Positions 22,730 to 34,510 are shown, numbered from the stretch's first letter. The stretch is 64,000 bases of DNA from Gonatopus flavifemur (GCA_018340375.1 JAFFJZ010000013.1:2148501-2212500), one strand, 5' to 3'. A program made the numbers and translations. The notes: generated from the sequence alone by a model not told the origin.

Positions 22730-23020
22730 ATGATGCATAATATACGACCATTTTACGAGAAAACCCCTAGGAAATATTTTCCTTCGAAAAAGCGGTTATC
22801 CCGAAAAAAATCGTATCAAAAGAGGTGAGTTTTTTTATTTCAAAATTGTTTGATTTCAACAAGTTTTTTCTTAATTTCAATCTTAAGAAGTATGGAAATG
22901 CTCTTGCACATTCTCAATAAGAGTCACGATCAAGACGGACAAGTCGATATTGGATGTTTTAAAGATCGTGATAGGGAACATTTGTTGTCTCACATAAAGA
23001 GAAGGAAGCGTGAAAAGTAA
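22730..23020 (+). CDS. Two-exon small basic protein, unrecognised
   Basis: Gene model from splice signals. Exon 1 is 22730-22824 (two ATGs in tandem, donor AGAG|GTGAGT). Exon 2 is 22888-23020 (acceptor TCTTAAG). The join keeps the frame and gives 75 residues. The protein is very basic at both ends (PSKKRLSRKKSYQKR and HIKRRKREK) around a DQDGQVDIGCF middle. No family recognised. A good donor, AAAAGTAAGC, at about 23014 suggests the gene may continue into further exons, in which case the stop at 23018 is not used. An inverted-repeat element begins just after it. Could be a host gene start or a transposon exon. Confidence 0.4.
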
Positions 23021-23022
23021 GC

Positions 23023-23193
23023 TCTTTATCAACACATTGGAGACATCGCGTATGATAGAAGATAATCGCTCAACATCAATTCAATGAATTAATATTCGGC
23101 TTTTTAATTTGTCTCTTCGAATAGTAATTCATTGAAGTATTGTTGAACGAACACCTACTATCTCCCGCGATCTCTTCACTCTGTTGATAAAGA
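23023..23193. repeat. Inverted-repeat element
   Basis: The ends are TCTTTATCAACA and TGTTGATAAAGA. Inner arms include GCTCAACATCAATTC against an inverse near 23125-23150. MITE-like. Confidence 0.65.
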
Positions 23194-23199
23194 TTGTAT

Positions 23200-23463
23200 C
23201 CCGAGTCGAAAAAGGTGAACGGTTTTTGGCCTCTTCGTTTTTACACTGATTTTGTCCTGATTGTTGAATAATGCGGACAAGCACAGTACTTTTTTCATGA
23301 TTTTAGTCTGAATTTTTCTTGATAACTTTTATTAGTTGGAGGAGAAATTCAGACTAAAATCATGAAGAAGTACTGTTTTTCTTCGCATTATTCAACAATC
23401 AGGAAAAAATCAGTCTAAAAACGAAATATTATGCCAAAAACCGTGCAAACTTTTCGACTCGGG
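23200..23463. repeat. Inverted-repeat element with CCCGAGTCGAAAA ends
   Basis: Left CCCGAGTCGAAAA pairs with TTTTCGACTCGGG at 23451-23463. The arms pair over about 120 bp each (for example ATTCAGACTAAAATCATG and its inverse). MITE-like, no ORF. Confidence 0.8.
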
Positions 23464-24159
23464 TAATTCTTGCGCTTTCGTCTCTCTCAGTGCAAAGCAA
23501 CACTCTTAAACACCTCAAATGTCGTACTACCCATCCCGTACAAGACACTAAAGGAAAACTCAGGTTTTTTCGAGCTATATTCAAATATTGCGCACAGCGT
23601 TTAGCACTTTTAAAACGCACAGTATTGATAAAAACAAATATGAGCCAAATTGATTTTTTTTTCAACTTTCGGGTAATTCCATGTCAACTCGACCAACGAT
23701 CTACATTCGACATCTCAGAAATTCATGATATTTATTCCACCAATAGTACTAGTCATGTGCATGAAAAATGTTGAGTTTGAGAATTTTTTGATTTTTTGTT
23801 TTGGAGTTATTATAATCCAAAATTTCCTTGAAATGGAGGGTATGGCAATTTTCAAAATGCTGTATCTCCAAAACTATTCGACCTACGGGGTTGAACTTGG
23901 AGTCATTATTTTCATTTTTCTACAATCTTTACACTGATGCATCATTCAAACGTGTGATCGGAATTCCGAAATTTTCACGTGAGAAAAAAAAGTTTTTTTT
24001 TCAATATTTCGAAAACGGAATTTTTTTTTTCTGAAAAAAATATATGTTGTCCATGGACTAATTTTGAATGTTCATACCAAATTACAAAATGGTATTCCAA
24101 TGGTATCTAGGAAAAATAAATTTTTCTTCATCCTGGGGCACGATAAATTGCACACACAG

Positions 24160-24432
24160 CCCTGGTAGAAACTTGTCTAGTAATTCACGAGTTGTAACAC
24201 TTCCCCTCGTGAAAAACTAGAGACCTCATATGTATATTTATTATATATTTTATGTTATTAGATATACATAATATGGATATATATAATGTATAATGTAATA
24301 TTTATATACATTATATATATAAGAACAGTTATAAGTTGGTGATTGAACTGAAAAGTTACTGAATTTGAACTCTAGTTTTTCATGAGGGCAAGTGTTACAA
24401 CTCGCGAATTACTAGAGGAATTTCTACCAGGG
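24160..24432. mobile_element. MITE nested in the left arm of palindrome E
   Basis: The ends are CCCTGGTAGAAA and TTTCTACCAGGG. The arms share GTTGTAACACTT/AAGTGTTACAAC around a very AT-rich centre. The sister arm (near 25798) has the uninterrupted sequence, and comparison gives a 2-bp AG duplication (24158-24159 and 24433-24434). Confidence 0.85.
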
Positions 24433-25049
24433 AGCTGTAACGTACGGGGTGTCCAAAAATTTGACCGTTGAAAAAACATACCGATGATCTCGACCAAGGG
24501 CTGATATGATTTTTCCGTTGGAAAATGTGGATCGGGATCTTCGTGGCTGAGTTTCGGAATTTTTAACATGCACGGACAAAAAATATCACGCATGCAACAA
24601 TATCGCATAGTTGCGAGAACGATACCGTGAAGGTAGTCTACTTGGAAAGTTATGGGAGGAATACCCAGTAAATCAACACAAGATCAACAAATGACGGCAA
24701 CGATATAGTATATTTATAGTAATAATCTGTTGAGTTCCACTAACGTTCAGATCTCTGTCATAGATATATTAAAGATAACCTACGGAACAATACTTCAGAT
24801 CGTTGCAGGATTGATTTTTTTCCGGGTGTTTCTGAAAACGCGAATATCTAAATCGCAGACGGAATTGCAGAGTTTAAAACTGCATTCAATGCAGATTTTA
24901 ATTCACAATGTGTTCACAATATGATAAACAGATTCACATTCATTTAAAACAAGTGTTTCCTTTTCGAAATAAAAATGTTGAATCATGACTAAAGCTAGGA
25001 ACATTTTGATTTCGAAAAGGAAACACTTGTTTTAAATGAATGTAAATCT

Positions 25050-25306
25050 GCACTGTAAAAAATTTTTCATGGGAAATTTCACATACATGTATGTGAAGTA
25101 GTTAACACATACATAGATAGGAAATTTCCCGTAAACTTTAGGGAGAATCCTATAAATTTACAGTAAAAATCCTATAAAAACAGCAATTTGAATATATTTT
25201 TATGTGAAAATTCCTGTACGTGTACGGGAATTCGCTTTTCTCGTACGAGTATAGGAAATTTCCTTCAAATGGGTATGGGAAAATCCCGAATATTTTTCAC
25301 AGTGTG
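25050..25306. mobile_element. MITE with GCACTGTAAAAAA...TTTTTCACAGTGTGC ends
   Basis: A hairpin near the axis of palindrome E. The interior has several related TAGGAAATTTCC-type palindromic words and TACATGTATGTG. Confidence 0.7.
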
Positions 25307-26281
25307 CTTATGATATTGTGAACACATTGTGAATTAAAATCTACATTGAATACAGTTTTAAACTCTGCAACTCCGTCTGCTATTTAGATATTCCCGTTTT
25401 CAGAAACACCCGGAAAAAAATCAATCCTGCAACGATCTGAAGTATTGTCCCGTAGGTTATCTTTAATATATCTATGACAGAGAACTGAACGTTAGTAGAA
25501 CTCAACAGATTATTACTATAAATATACTATATCGGTGCCGTCATTTGTTAATCTTGTGTTGATTTACTGGTATTCCTTCCATAACTTTCCAAGTAGACTA
25601 CCTTCACGGTATCGTTCTCGCAACTATGCGATATTCTTCCATGCGTGATATTTTTTTTCCGTGCATGTTAAAAATTCCGAAACTCAGTCACGAAGATCCC
25701 GATCCCCATTTTCCAATGGAAAAATCAAACCAGCCCTTGGTCGAGACCATCGGTATGTTTTTTCAACGGTCAAATTTTTGGACACCCCGTACGTTACAGC
25801 TGTGTGTGCAATTTATCGTGCCTCGGGATAAAGAAAAATTTATTTTTTCTAGATACCATTGGAATACCATCTTGTAATTTGGTATGAACATTCAAAGTTA
25901 GTCCATAAACAACATATATTTAAAAAAAAAAAAAAATACCGTTTCCGAAATATTGAAAGAAACTTTTTTTTTCTCACGTGAAAATTTTGGAATTCCGATC
26001 ACATGTTTGAATGATACATCAGTGTAAAGATTGTAGAAAAATGAAAATAATGATTCCAAGTTCAACCCCGTAGGTCGAGTAGTTTTGGAGATACAGCATT
26101 TTGAAAATTCCCTCCATTTCAAGGGAATTTTGGATTATAATAACTTCAAAACGAAAAATCAAAAAATTCTCAAACTCAACATTTTTCATGCACATGACTA
26201 GTACTATTGGTGGAATAAATATCATGAATTTCTGAGATGTCGAATTTAGATCGTTGGTCGAGTTGACATGGAATTACCCAT

Positions 26282-26427
26282 CAGTGATGCCAGTATTCCC
26301 TAGAAAAAACTTCAGATTTTTTGTCATTGGTCATTTCTCTCCAAATTGAAAATATGATTGGCCGGTTGTAGAAAAATGAGCAATCATCAGATGCTGAAGA
26401 TTTTTCTAGGGAATACTGGCAATGCTG
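26282..26427. repeat. Small inverted repeat (CCAGTATTCCCTAGAAAAA)
   Basis: 26290-26315 pairs with 26394-26419, and the pairing extends weakly outward (CAGTGATG against AATGCTG). MITE-like, directly beside palindrome E. Confidence 0.7.
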
Positions 26428-26555
26428 ATTGGCATTGGTTGTCTCTGATGATTCTTAGTATGACCTACTAATCTTTACTTTCATCGTACTATGTTATCAT
26501 TTTTTGTATATGATGATATAAAATAATATATTTATATATGTATATTTCATGGTAA

Positions 26556-26667
26556 GGGGTCTTTTGGCCGAATGAACATGATTTGACAATCGCTAGTCAT
26601 TCCCTAGTGTTCTCTGGAAGCGACTAGTGATTGTCAAATCATGTCGATTCAGCCAAAAGACCCCCAA
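26556..26667. repeat. Small inverted repeat (GGGGTCTTTTGGC ends)
   Basis: GGGGTCTTTTGGC at the left faces GCCAAAAGACCCCC at the right. The inner arms contain ATGATTTGACAATC and its inverse. Confidence 0.8.
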
Positions 26668-26929
26668 TGATGTGTTCAAGTCGATGGTTTGAAATATTAC
26701 GGTTTTATTCAATCCATTTAAGAACCTTCTCGTTTACTGAGGTTCCATACCTAGGGTATTATTATTCTCATTGTAGCAAAAATCAGTGTTCGATATTTCC
26801 ATTCGAGAGTGTCTCCAGGGGAGGGATCCAAGAGGTCCAGACCCCCCTTCCCGCCCAATTGATAATTTTTTCCTTCTTATGTATGTATATATTTCATATA
26901 TAGAGATATACATTCATATCAGTATGAAG

Positions 26930-27190
26930 AATAGAGTACTTGGACGTTGTGAATGACATAAATAAATGTTTGATATGCCCATTTATATCCTAATGGAGAA
27001 TCGAATACATGGTCATTACAATGAATCAGTGTTTGATATTCCCATTCGTATCCTAATAGAGACTCGGGCACTTGAGCACTGTTGTTAAAATAAACCAATA
27101 TCCGATATTCCCATTCATGTTGTAATAGACAATCGAATGCATCAATATAGTTGATGAGATGGACAAGTAATCGATGGATTTTTTCAACCA
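26930..27190. repeat. Degenerate minisatellite, ~65-bp units (GATATTCCCAT)
   Basis: GATATGCCC or GATATTCCC occurs at 26972, 27035 and 27104, each followed by a TATCCTAATGGAGAATCGA-like word. The same family recurs at 31190-33130. The antisense ORF here is a by-product of the repeats. Confidence 0.65.
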
Positions 27191-27307
27191 AGGTATACCA
27201 TTGAATTTTGGAAAGTTTATCGAAACGGAATGTGCGCAAAGGATAGGAAAAACCGTTATGTTCCCACACAACACAGGAAAGTAAGAAATTTCTTAAACAG
27301 GGTATTG

Positions 27308-27410
27308 CACAGTGAGCCAGATCACACTAAAAACTGGCCAAAATCCAAATTTTCGGCAGAATCGTTTGAAACTCAGTGTACAGAGGTTTTTGGGGTCGCT
27401 GATTGCGAAT
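27308..27410. repeat. Fragments of two dispersed motifs at the RTE target
   Basis: 27308-27358 carries a motif (inverse of TTGGCCAGTTTTT...CACTGTGC) also found at 29955-30003 and 30743-30800. 27376-27410 is the start of a TTTTTGGGGTCGCTGATT module whose continuation lies beyond the RTE insertion at 29174. Confidence 0.6.
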
Positions 27411-29147
27411 GTCAGGAAATAGAAATAAGATTGCATTTAGGAAAAATAGATGAAGCATATAGGATTATTAAAAGATTTTTCGGACAAATGAAATCTAGAA
27501 GCAATAAGATTAGAAACTCTCTAGGACGACAATTGATAAAAACGGAAGAGAAAATAGAACAGTGGATCAATCATTTGGAAGACTTGTATAGAGGAAACGA
27601 TGATATAGCACTATTAGAGAAGGAGGAGGATGTAGATGAGGAAGAATTGGGAGATTCGATATTGAGATCAGAATTCGACAAGGCTTTGAAAGAATTGAAA
27701 AATAATAAAGCGCCAGGCATAGATGGCATAAGTGCGGACCTTATAAAAGCCTCCAGTGAAGGAACTCGCGACGCACTGTTTGAATTGATTAGAGATATGT
27801 ACGAAAAAGGAGAAGTACCGGAAGATTTCCAAAAGAATAAAATTGTCGCTATCCCGAAAAATCAAGGGGCTGACAAATGCGAGAACTACAGAACGATCAG
27901 TTCAACTTCACATGCTTCGAACATACTGACCAAAATTATATACAGGAGGATGGAAAATAAAATAGCGAGTAGATTGGCAGAGGATCAGTTTGGTTTTAGA
28001 AAACATAGGGGAACGCGAGAAGCAATCTTAGCACTCAGGGCAGTAATAGAGAAAAGGATAGCGCTGAAGAAATCTGTGTACATAGGTTTTGTAGATATAC
28101 AAAAGGCTTTCGATAATGTGGACTGGGAGAAGATGTTTGCGATCCTGAAGAAGGTGGGAATAAATTATAAAGATAGAAGAATAATATACGAATTATATAA
28201 GAATCAAAGTGCAATAATAGACATAGAGGGTCAGGATGGGAAGCACAAATAAGAAGAGGGGTGAGACAAGGATGCTCATTATCGCCACTGATGTTCAATT
28301 TATATATAGAAGAAGCAATGAACGAAGTGAAGGAGGAAATTCAATCGAAATTACAGATTCAGGAGAAAATATAAGTATGTTGAGATTCGCGGATGACATA
28401 GCTATATTGGCCACGAGTAGTACTGAGTTAGAAAATATTCTCAACACCATGAGAACAATATTATTGGAAAACTATTGTATGAATATAAATAAAGACAAAA
28501 CAAAATTCATGATGTGTACAGCAGCGAAAACAGCTAGAAGAACGAGAATCAAAATAGATACCGAGACAATTGAACAGGTGAAAGAATTCAAATATCTAGG
28601 AAGCATAATTACAGAGAACGGCAAAAGCGAAAGAGATATAAGAGCAAGAATAGCACAAGGGAAACAGGCTTTTTATCAAAAGAGACAGTTATTATGCTCA
28701 AAAAATATAAGCTTGGAAGTAAGGAAGAAATTCTTGAAAAGTTACGTCTGGAGCACAGCATCATATGGTTGCGAAACTTGGACAATGGGGAAAACTGATC
28801 AACGAAGACTTGAAGCTTTTGAAATGTGGTGTTATAGGAGGATGCTCAGAATAAAATGGATAGACAAAGTCAAAAATGAAGAAGTACTCGAGCAGATAAA
28901 TGAAGAAAGAAATCTTTTGAAACACATCGTGAAAAGGAGAAGCAATCTTATAGGACACACATTACGGCATGAGAGTTTATTGAAAACAATATTGGAAGGG
29001 AAAATGAATGGTAAAACTGGTAAAGGTAGACCTAGAGCAAGTTATATGAAACAAATCGTACAAGACAAGGGATGTAGTAGATATGTAGAAATTAAACGTT
29101 TGGCGGATAATAGACAGGGGTGGAGGGTTTCATCAAACCAGTCGTAA
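27411..29147 (+). pseudogene. RTE reverse transcriptase, frameshifted, copy 2
   Basis: Same protein as copy 1 at 11.2-13.2 kb, at very high identity. It retains QFGFRKHRGTREA, GFVDIQKAFDNVDW, the catalytic LRFADDIAIL block and the RTE C-terminal YGCETWTMGK and WCYRRMLRIKW blocks. Two single-base deletions relative to copy 1, near 28235 and 28362, put the RRGVRQGC block out of frame. The frame upstream of 27411 belongs to flanking DNA and is not part of the element. The endonuclease domain is missing. Confidence 0.9.
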
Positions 29148-29173
29148 GACTGATTACTTCATGATGATGATGA
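27411..29173 (+). mobile_element. RTE-clade non-LTR retrotransposon, copy 2 (5'-truncated)
   Basis: Flanked by the direct repeat TGATTGCGAAT (27400-27410 and 29174-29184), an 11-bp target duplication. It ends in (ATG)n. The 5' end starts about 180 bp further into the element than copy 1. It is inserted inside a dispersed GGGGTCGCTGATT module. Confidence 0.9.
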
Positions 29174-29520
29174 TGATTGCGAATCTGGAATAAAATTTTG
29201 GAAATTCAAGATGGCGGATCCAATATGGTGGATGAAAATTTCAAAATACCCCGAATTTCCTTGAAACTCTTCACTCGGGGGTTTTTGGGGTCGCTGATCA
29301 CGAATCTGGAATCAAATTGTGGAAATTCAAGATGTCGTATGCGATATGGCGGATAGAAAATTCAAAATTGATCGAATTCCCTTGAAACTCTCCAATCAGG
29401 GATTTTCAGGACGGCTGATTGCTAATTGGGAGTAGACAAATTTTGAATCAAGGATGGTGGTCGAAAATTTACACACATAATTATAAGTTAACAAACATCT
29501 GTCAGAATCCCCTGAAATTC
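29174..29520. repeat. Tandem GGGGTCGCTGAT / AAGATGGCGGA modules
   Basis: About 115-bp degenerate units, each with a TTTTTGGGGTCGCTGAT-like word, then a GAATCTGG word, then ATTCAAGATGGCGGA. Units begin at about 27376 (split by the RTE), 29283 and 29402. The same modules flank the piggyBac palindrome (59030-59310 and 63680-63910). Confidence 0.75.
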
Positions 29521-29589
29521 ACCACTTGAAGGTTCTTAGAGTGATTGATTTTCGGATTTGAAAATTCAGATGCATATCCTCTATTTTTA

Positions 29590-29660
29590 GGGGTACCGGT
29601 GCCCCTAAAGCGGTACCGGTTTAGGGCACACCGGTGCCCCAAAGCGGTTAAAAGTACTTT
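29590..29660. repeat. GC-rich CCGGTGCCCC short repeat
   Basis: GGTACCGGTGCCCC and related words repeat about every 22 bp in both orientations, unlike the AT-rich neighbourhood. Confidence 0.6.
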
Positions 29661-29674
29661 TAGCGGTGCTTTTA

Positions 29675-29848
29675 GGTGCCGGATTAATGTATAGGCCTAG
29701 ATCGGCCTGGGCCAGGGGCCTCGAGCTCCTCGGGGGGCCTCAAATTTTTCAAAGTTACAAAGAAAGAGAATACCCTACAAAAATTTCCTTCCAAGGGGCC
29801 TCATATGCTCAAGCGCCCAGGGGCCTCGATAACCATTAATCCGGCACT
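29675..29848. mobile_element. hAT-like non-autonomous element (GTGCCGGATTAATG ends)
   Basis: GTGCCGGATTAATG at 29676 faces CATTAATCCGGCAC ending at 29847. Ends of the form CAGNGCCGGATTAA are common in hAT elements, so the class is by resemblance only. The interior has GGGGCCTCGA words in both halves. Confidence 0.55.
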
Positions 29849-30921
29849 GATCACTACCAATGGAATAATAACTATTGAATTAACTCAATATATCTATTGA
29901 ACGTAATCGGACTCCTATACCTTATCCCTATACTTATTTTCACGAAATTCCGAAATCGACTTTTGGCCAGCTTCGAAAGTGATATGACTCACTGTGCGCC
30001 ATATTGAATCTACAAATCCGAATTTGGTTTTCTTAATCCCAAGTGTGCAATCAGCACCCTCCAAAATCTCCGAGTGACGAAAATGTTGAGCGAATCCTGT
30101 GGATTTAAAAACGTCCGTCCAGCATATCAGACCCGCCATTTTGAATTTTATATTTCAATTACCAAATCCGTAATGAGTCACTTCGGAAAGCCCCTGAGTA
30201 ACAAGTTGCAAAATGTTCTGATGCAATTTTTAATTTTTGTGATTTTTTCTTCTCATCTACTTCACGGTGAATGGGGCTTACACAACATATTCATACTTTA
30301 TCGGACGTTTCCTGCGAGAAGCGCAAAAAAAGCGCCGATTGAACTTGTAGTACACAACAATAGTAACACATTAATCCTAGTCTGGGGTGAATTGAACGCG
30401 GAACGTCGCGGAACGACCTCTTGATAGCGTAGACAAAATGAAAATTACATAGAAAATATTCATAAAATCATGCACCCATGCCTTGTAACACATCGTTCTC
30501 CTTGTTCTGTTCCTTTTCTGATTGTAGTGAAGTTATGAGATGAAGAAACCATGCATATTGTGATGAATTTTCTCAGCTGGATTAGAATACTTGGAAATTT
30601 TCAACATAGCTTCATCCACTTTCGATATGCAATTGTTCATTTTCAAATTACCACCAATTGGACACTAATGTTTGGATCCCCTTAATATGTTCACCAAGTG
30701 CACTTGAACTTATATACTTCATCTCCATAAACTTGTTTTTAAAAAATCTGGACTCGACTTTTGGCCAGTTTTTCCAGTCATCTGGCCCACTGTGCAGTGT
30801 TACGATACAAATCATACGGAACGATAGGAACAGTAAAATACTGCTGAAGTAGATCGTTCGCTGTGAAAAATTTTAAGCAGGGAGCATGATGATGTGTGAT
30901 AGTTATCCATATGTGGAACTA
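29849..30921. other. No gene seen
   Basis: Holds two copies of the TTGGCCAG...CACTGTGC motif (29955-30003 and 30743-30800). ORFs at 29915-30139 (-), 30074-30424 (+) and 30658-30852 (+) have no family features. Confidence 0.45.
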
Positions 30922-31167
30922 AGTACACTCAGAGAAAAAAATAGTCGGAATTATCATTGGAATAGCTGGGAAAGGACTCAACTATGACTGATGATAAGTC
31001 CCACTACTTCATAGGCTGAATAACAATATTAATTGTACAAATTACTGTTTTGATTAGTTAAAATGACAATAAAATAGTAAGTGAAACTATTAATCAGCTA
31101 ACTATTTGTAGTTGAGTCTTTTCCCAACTATCACTATTAATTTACTATTTTTTTTCTCTCAGTGTAC
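30922..31167. mobile_element. MITE with GTACACTCAGAGAAAA ends
   Basis: A 246-bp hairpin. The right end is TTTTTCTCTCAGTGTAC. The inner arms share GACTCAACTA/TAGTTGAGTC and an AGTAGTGGG-type centre. Confidence 0.75.
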
Positions 31168-33130
31168 GTAACTGTAAGCTCTTTTTTATACCGGTACTCA
31201 GTATACCCGTTTAAATAATGAGACGTTCTACAGTTGATGCTATGCCCAAGTAGAATGAGAATTGGAAGTTTTGGCTCCGTGCAGATCTTCTGCGTCGTGT
31301 GCGTTTCGACGGAGAATGGCATATGTGGAATTGGGTACTGAAATTGAATCGTACTTGATATTCCCATCTTGAAAATGAACATCCAAAACATCAAACAACA
31401 TTGAACATTCACTCAACTGTGAGCTATTAGCCGGATAATAATGCAGAGGATGATTCGACTCTAATCAATTTAATTGGAGAACTAAGTGATGGGTGAAATG
31501 AAATCATTGCTTGGTATGCCCATGTGTATTTATGTGGAGAATCGAGTACATTAAAGTTTGTATTATAACGAACTGATACTCTTGATTCCCACTCTAAAGT
31601 ATTCTCACATTCAAAAATGTAAGGGAATTAAAAGAATGCGTGATACATTTTCATGGAGAACTAAGTACGCAACTGTGGATCCTTTGTCACATGTGTACTT
31701 AGAATACCCATCTGTTGTTGGATGAAAAATAAAACGTCCTACAGTTTGCCCAGCAAAGTGGTGCTGTGCCCAGATAGAATAAGCATTCGAAGTTCTCGCT
31801 GTGTACAGACGTCTTGCGCCATACGCGTGCACGTCCAGCATGTTGGATGAAGAATAGGAGATGTGGAGTTGGATACTGAAAGTGAATGGTACTTGATATC
31901 CCCATCCTGAAAATTATCATCCAGAATTCCAAAGTACATTGGATATTCACCAACATCCCAACTGTCAGTCGAATAATAATGCAAAGAATGATTCAACCCT
32001 GATCAACTTCAGTGGAAAAGTAAGTGAAATCGAATCATTGCTTGATATGCCCATGTGTATTTTTGTGAAGGATTAAGTAGGGGAGAATCGGCAGCCTTGA
32101 GCTGTTTTCAATTTTCTACTTCTTTTTGGCTGATAAACGATGGAGAATGGAAAAGTACCTAAAGGGGTATCAAATTTTTTTCGTTTGGTTTTTGAAAAAA
32201 TTAATGTGTACAAGGTGGACTTGAAAATTAGTTGTTATTTCGTTGAAGGCACCCTTTTTGACGGATGCTTTGGGTCAGCATTTTCTGTACATGTTAGCAT
32301 CTTTAGAAAAATAAAAAATGAACCATTATCCAACACAATTCTGTTTAGACTGGCGCGAGGATTATGAGAGTTGTTATTCATAAGCTTCAAACCAGTTCAG
32401 CGTTAATTTTTCATCAGTGAAGAATTTAATAAGCAAGAAACTTAAGCTTTGGAGTTGTAGGAACGTGGTTTGTTGGTAAAATTCATATTTTCCGTGACTG
32501 TGGTTGCTTTTTTCGATTGGTCCTCATGCAAATATGTATTTCAGAAAAAACTTTATATAAAAGAGAAAACATCAAGCCGGAACACAGCCGACGACAACTT
32601 GAATGTATTGAAATATATTCTCAAATGCTTTCTTTCATTGCATAATCAAGTTTGTAGAAATAAAAATTGAATTTTACTACTTTCAATCGAATAGTAGAAA
32701 AGCTAGAAACAAAAAATTTATTCTAGTTTTCCGGATATCAAATATATTTTGTTGAAAGAAAGAAAATCTGATTTTTGCATTCAAATTTGGATATATATTA
32801 GTAATATCAGTTTTTTAACTTCCTGTAAAAAATTTACGATTTTTTCATGAATATTGTATGAAACAATACAAGTGGATCAGGGCATACACCAGCCCAGGGC
32901 TGCCAACTCTCTCCTACATAAAAGTATGTGCTCTAACGAATTGATACTCTTTATTCCCACGCTGAATTATTTTTACATCCAAAAATTGAAGGGGAGTATT
33001 GGAATGCGTGATAGATTTCGATGGAGAACTAAGTACGCCTCCGTAGATCCTTCGTCATATCCGTACTTAGTATACCCATATGTGTTTTGATGAAAAGTGA
33101 AACGTTGTGATGCTGTGCCCAAATAAACGA
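31168..33130. repeat. Scattered degenerate minisatellite family, no gene
   Basis: Words such as CTTGATATTCCCAT, GGAGAATCGAGTAC and GATACTTGATATCCCC recur at irregular 60-100 bp spacing in 31190-32090 and 32850-33130. Two ~500-bp halves (31190-31560 and 31690-32090) are visibly related. 32101-32840 lacks the repeat and contains two short ORFs (32140-32367, 32470-32670) that I cannot assign. Confidence 0.5.
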
Positions 33131-33725
33131 ACATTCAAAATTTCTACTGTGCACTGACCTTTACACATTTGTAGAGAAGTGTTTGTGAAAGATCCAACGC
33201 GGTAAAAAGAAAGTTTTGAATTCGAATTTTCTCATGACTGAATTCAAGACGCAGCCAAAAGTAGCCTATTTTTAGTGTGAAGTAAGCACAAAAAACAATG
33301 GCCGACACAATGGAAAAAGCTGAATTTCAGTGACTTTTCAAATTAAGACGCAGCCATTTTAAGCCACACTTTTCACAGTGGAGGGTGTCAGTGTGATTTT
33401 GCATAATTATCACAGAATTGCACTGGATAAAACTACTTATCCCAATTCAGAAGGTTGAGAAGATTCTGCACTGTTTCTGATTTCAGGTTGATTTTACGTC
33501 AATCAAGCTCATGGAAAATTCAGTGAACCTTCAAATCCTAGGCGTTCAATGTTCCTGTACCAAACATTCCTTCCTTCCTTCCTGTTCTGTTTGGGGTAGT
33601 ATGACTATCAGAAATATCCTGCTAACTTGATTGCCAAATGAAATGTTAATGGTATTTCAAACAATTCTCCAACAGTTTGGGATACGATTCAATTCAGCAA
33701 AGTAAGTAAGCATCCCACACAGTAT
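33131..33725. other. No gene seen
   Basis: AT-rich unique-looking sequence. It contains GACGCAGCC words at about 33249 and 33348 and a (CCTT)n-like tract near 33568. Confidence 0.4.
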
Positions 33726-33901
33726 AGGCGTATCCCAAATGAACTTCCGTTATGTCAGTTCCGAAAGAATTCTTGAGAATTGTTTGAGAATTCTTTTTGA
33801 ATACTGGAAATTCATGAACAGCTCATTCTGAACTGTCATGATGGGAACGCGTAAAAAATCCCACAATGAATTCATGAGGAATTCTTGATGTGTACATCGG
33901 G
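33726..33901. mobile_element. MITE, copy a (CCGTTATGTCAGTTCC family)
   Basis: Shares CCCGTTATGTCAGTTCC-like sequence, AAAGAATTC words and a GTCAT(G/T)A(T/C)GGGA centre with copy b at 35050-35223. The ends are loosely inverted (TCCCAAATGAAC against GTACATCGGGA). Confidence 0.6.
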
Positions 33902-34417
33902 ACCAGCGGACGGTGCGAGATATTATCATTCGATTCATGAAGCAGGTTGATACGAGAGAAACGCAGGGTGGATAGCGAATCCTTTTTCCTGAATCCCAGG
34001 ACAATTCCAGGATTTCTAGGATAAGAATGTGAATTTTCCATGACATTTACGATAAAAAAATTTCATGGAGATTATTCAATAAATAATGGAATTATGTATG
34101 TCCCGATGTTTCGACATTTGCTCCAACTCATTCAGCACATATTCATTGGGCTTTTCAGAGAAAATAAACATATCTAAAAATAGACGGGTACACTTCAATA
34201 AATGTTCACAATTCCATCACATTCATTGGAATTTCACTCCAAAAATCGCACCGTTAGCTACTGGAAAATGTCAAGGAATTGTTCATTATTGAATTTTCAT
34301 TGGATAATAAAATATTTTAATTAATTTAACTCAATAGTAGTCGTCGGAGATCAATGATGAAGCTGCGTCCCAAATTTCAAATCTTTACGATGAGCTCTCG
34401 CTGAGTAATCGTGAAAC
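33902..34417. other. No gene seen
   Basis: No family recognised in the ORF at 34086-34292 or in the antisense frames. Contains GGAATTCATG-type words shared with the adjacent MITE. Confidence 0.35.
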
Positions 34418-34510
34418 ATACCCAGATAGCACAAGAATTCTTAGAGAATTCCATAAGAATGCTTTGTATTCTTTATGAACTCTTTTGAAACTCTTGTCCT
34501 ATCTGGGTAT
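34418..34510. mobile_element. Short MITE (ATACCCAGATAG...CTATCTGGGTAT)
   Basis: A 93-bp element with perfect 12-bp inverted ends and AAGAATTC/GAAACTCTTG arms. The ends are related to those of the 2962-3217 element. Confidence 0.75.

Larger units (their letters stand above)
23671..26279. repeat. Palindrome E, ~2.6 kb, with nested insertions
   Basis: GGGTAATTCCATGTCAACTC at 23671 is answered by its inverse ending at 26279. The arms pair over about 1 kb each, with an inner hairpin at 24925-25050. One arm is interrupted by a 273-bp MITE (24160-24432), and another MITE lies near the axis (25050-25306). Small ORFs recur on both arms and carry no family signal. Confidence 0.85.

Noticed and set aside
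26919..27274. Overlapping minus-strand ORFs of 73-116 codons
   Set aside because: They arise from the degenerate GATATTCCCAT minisatellite read in two frames.
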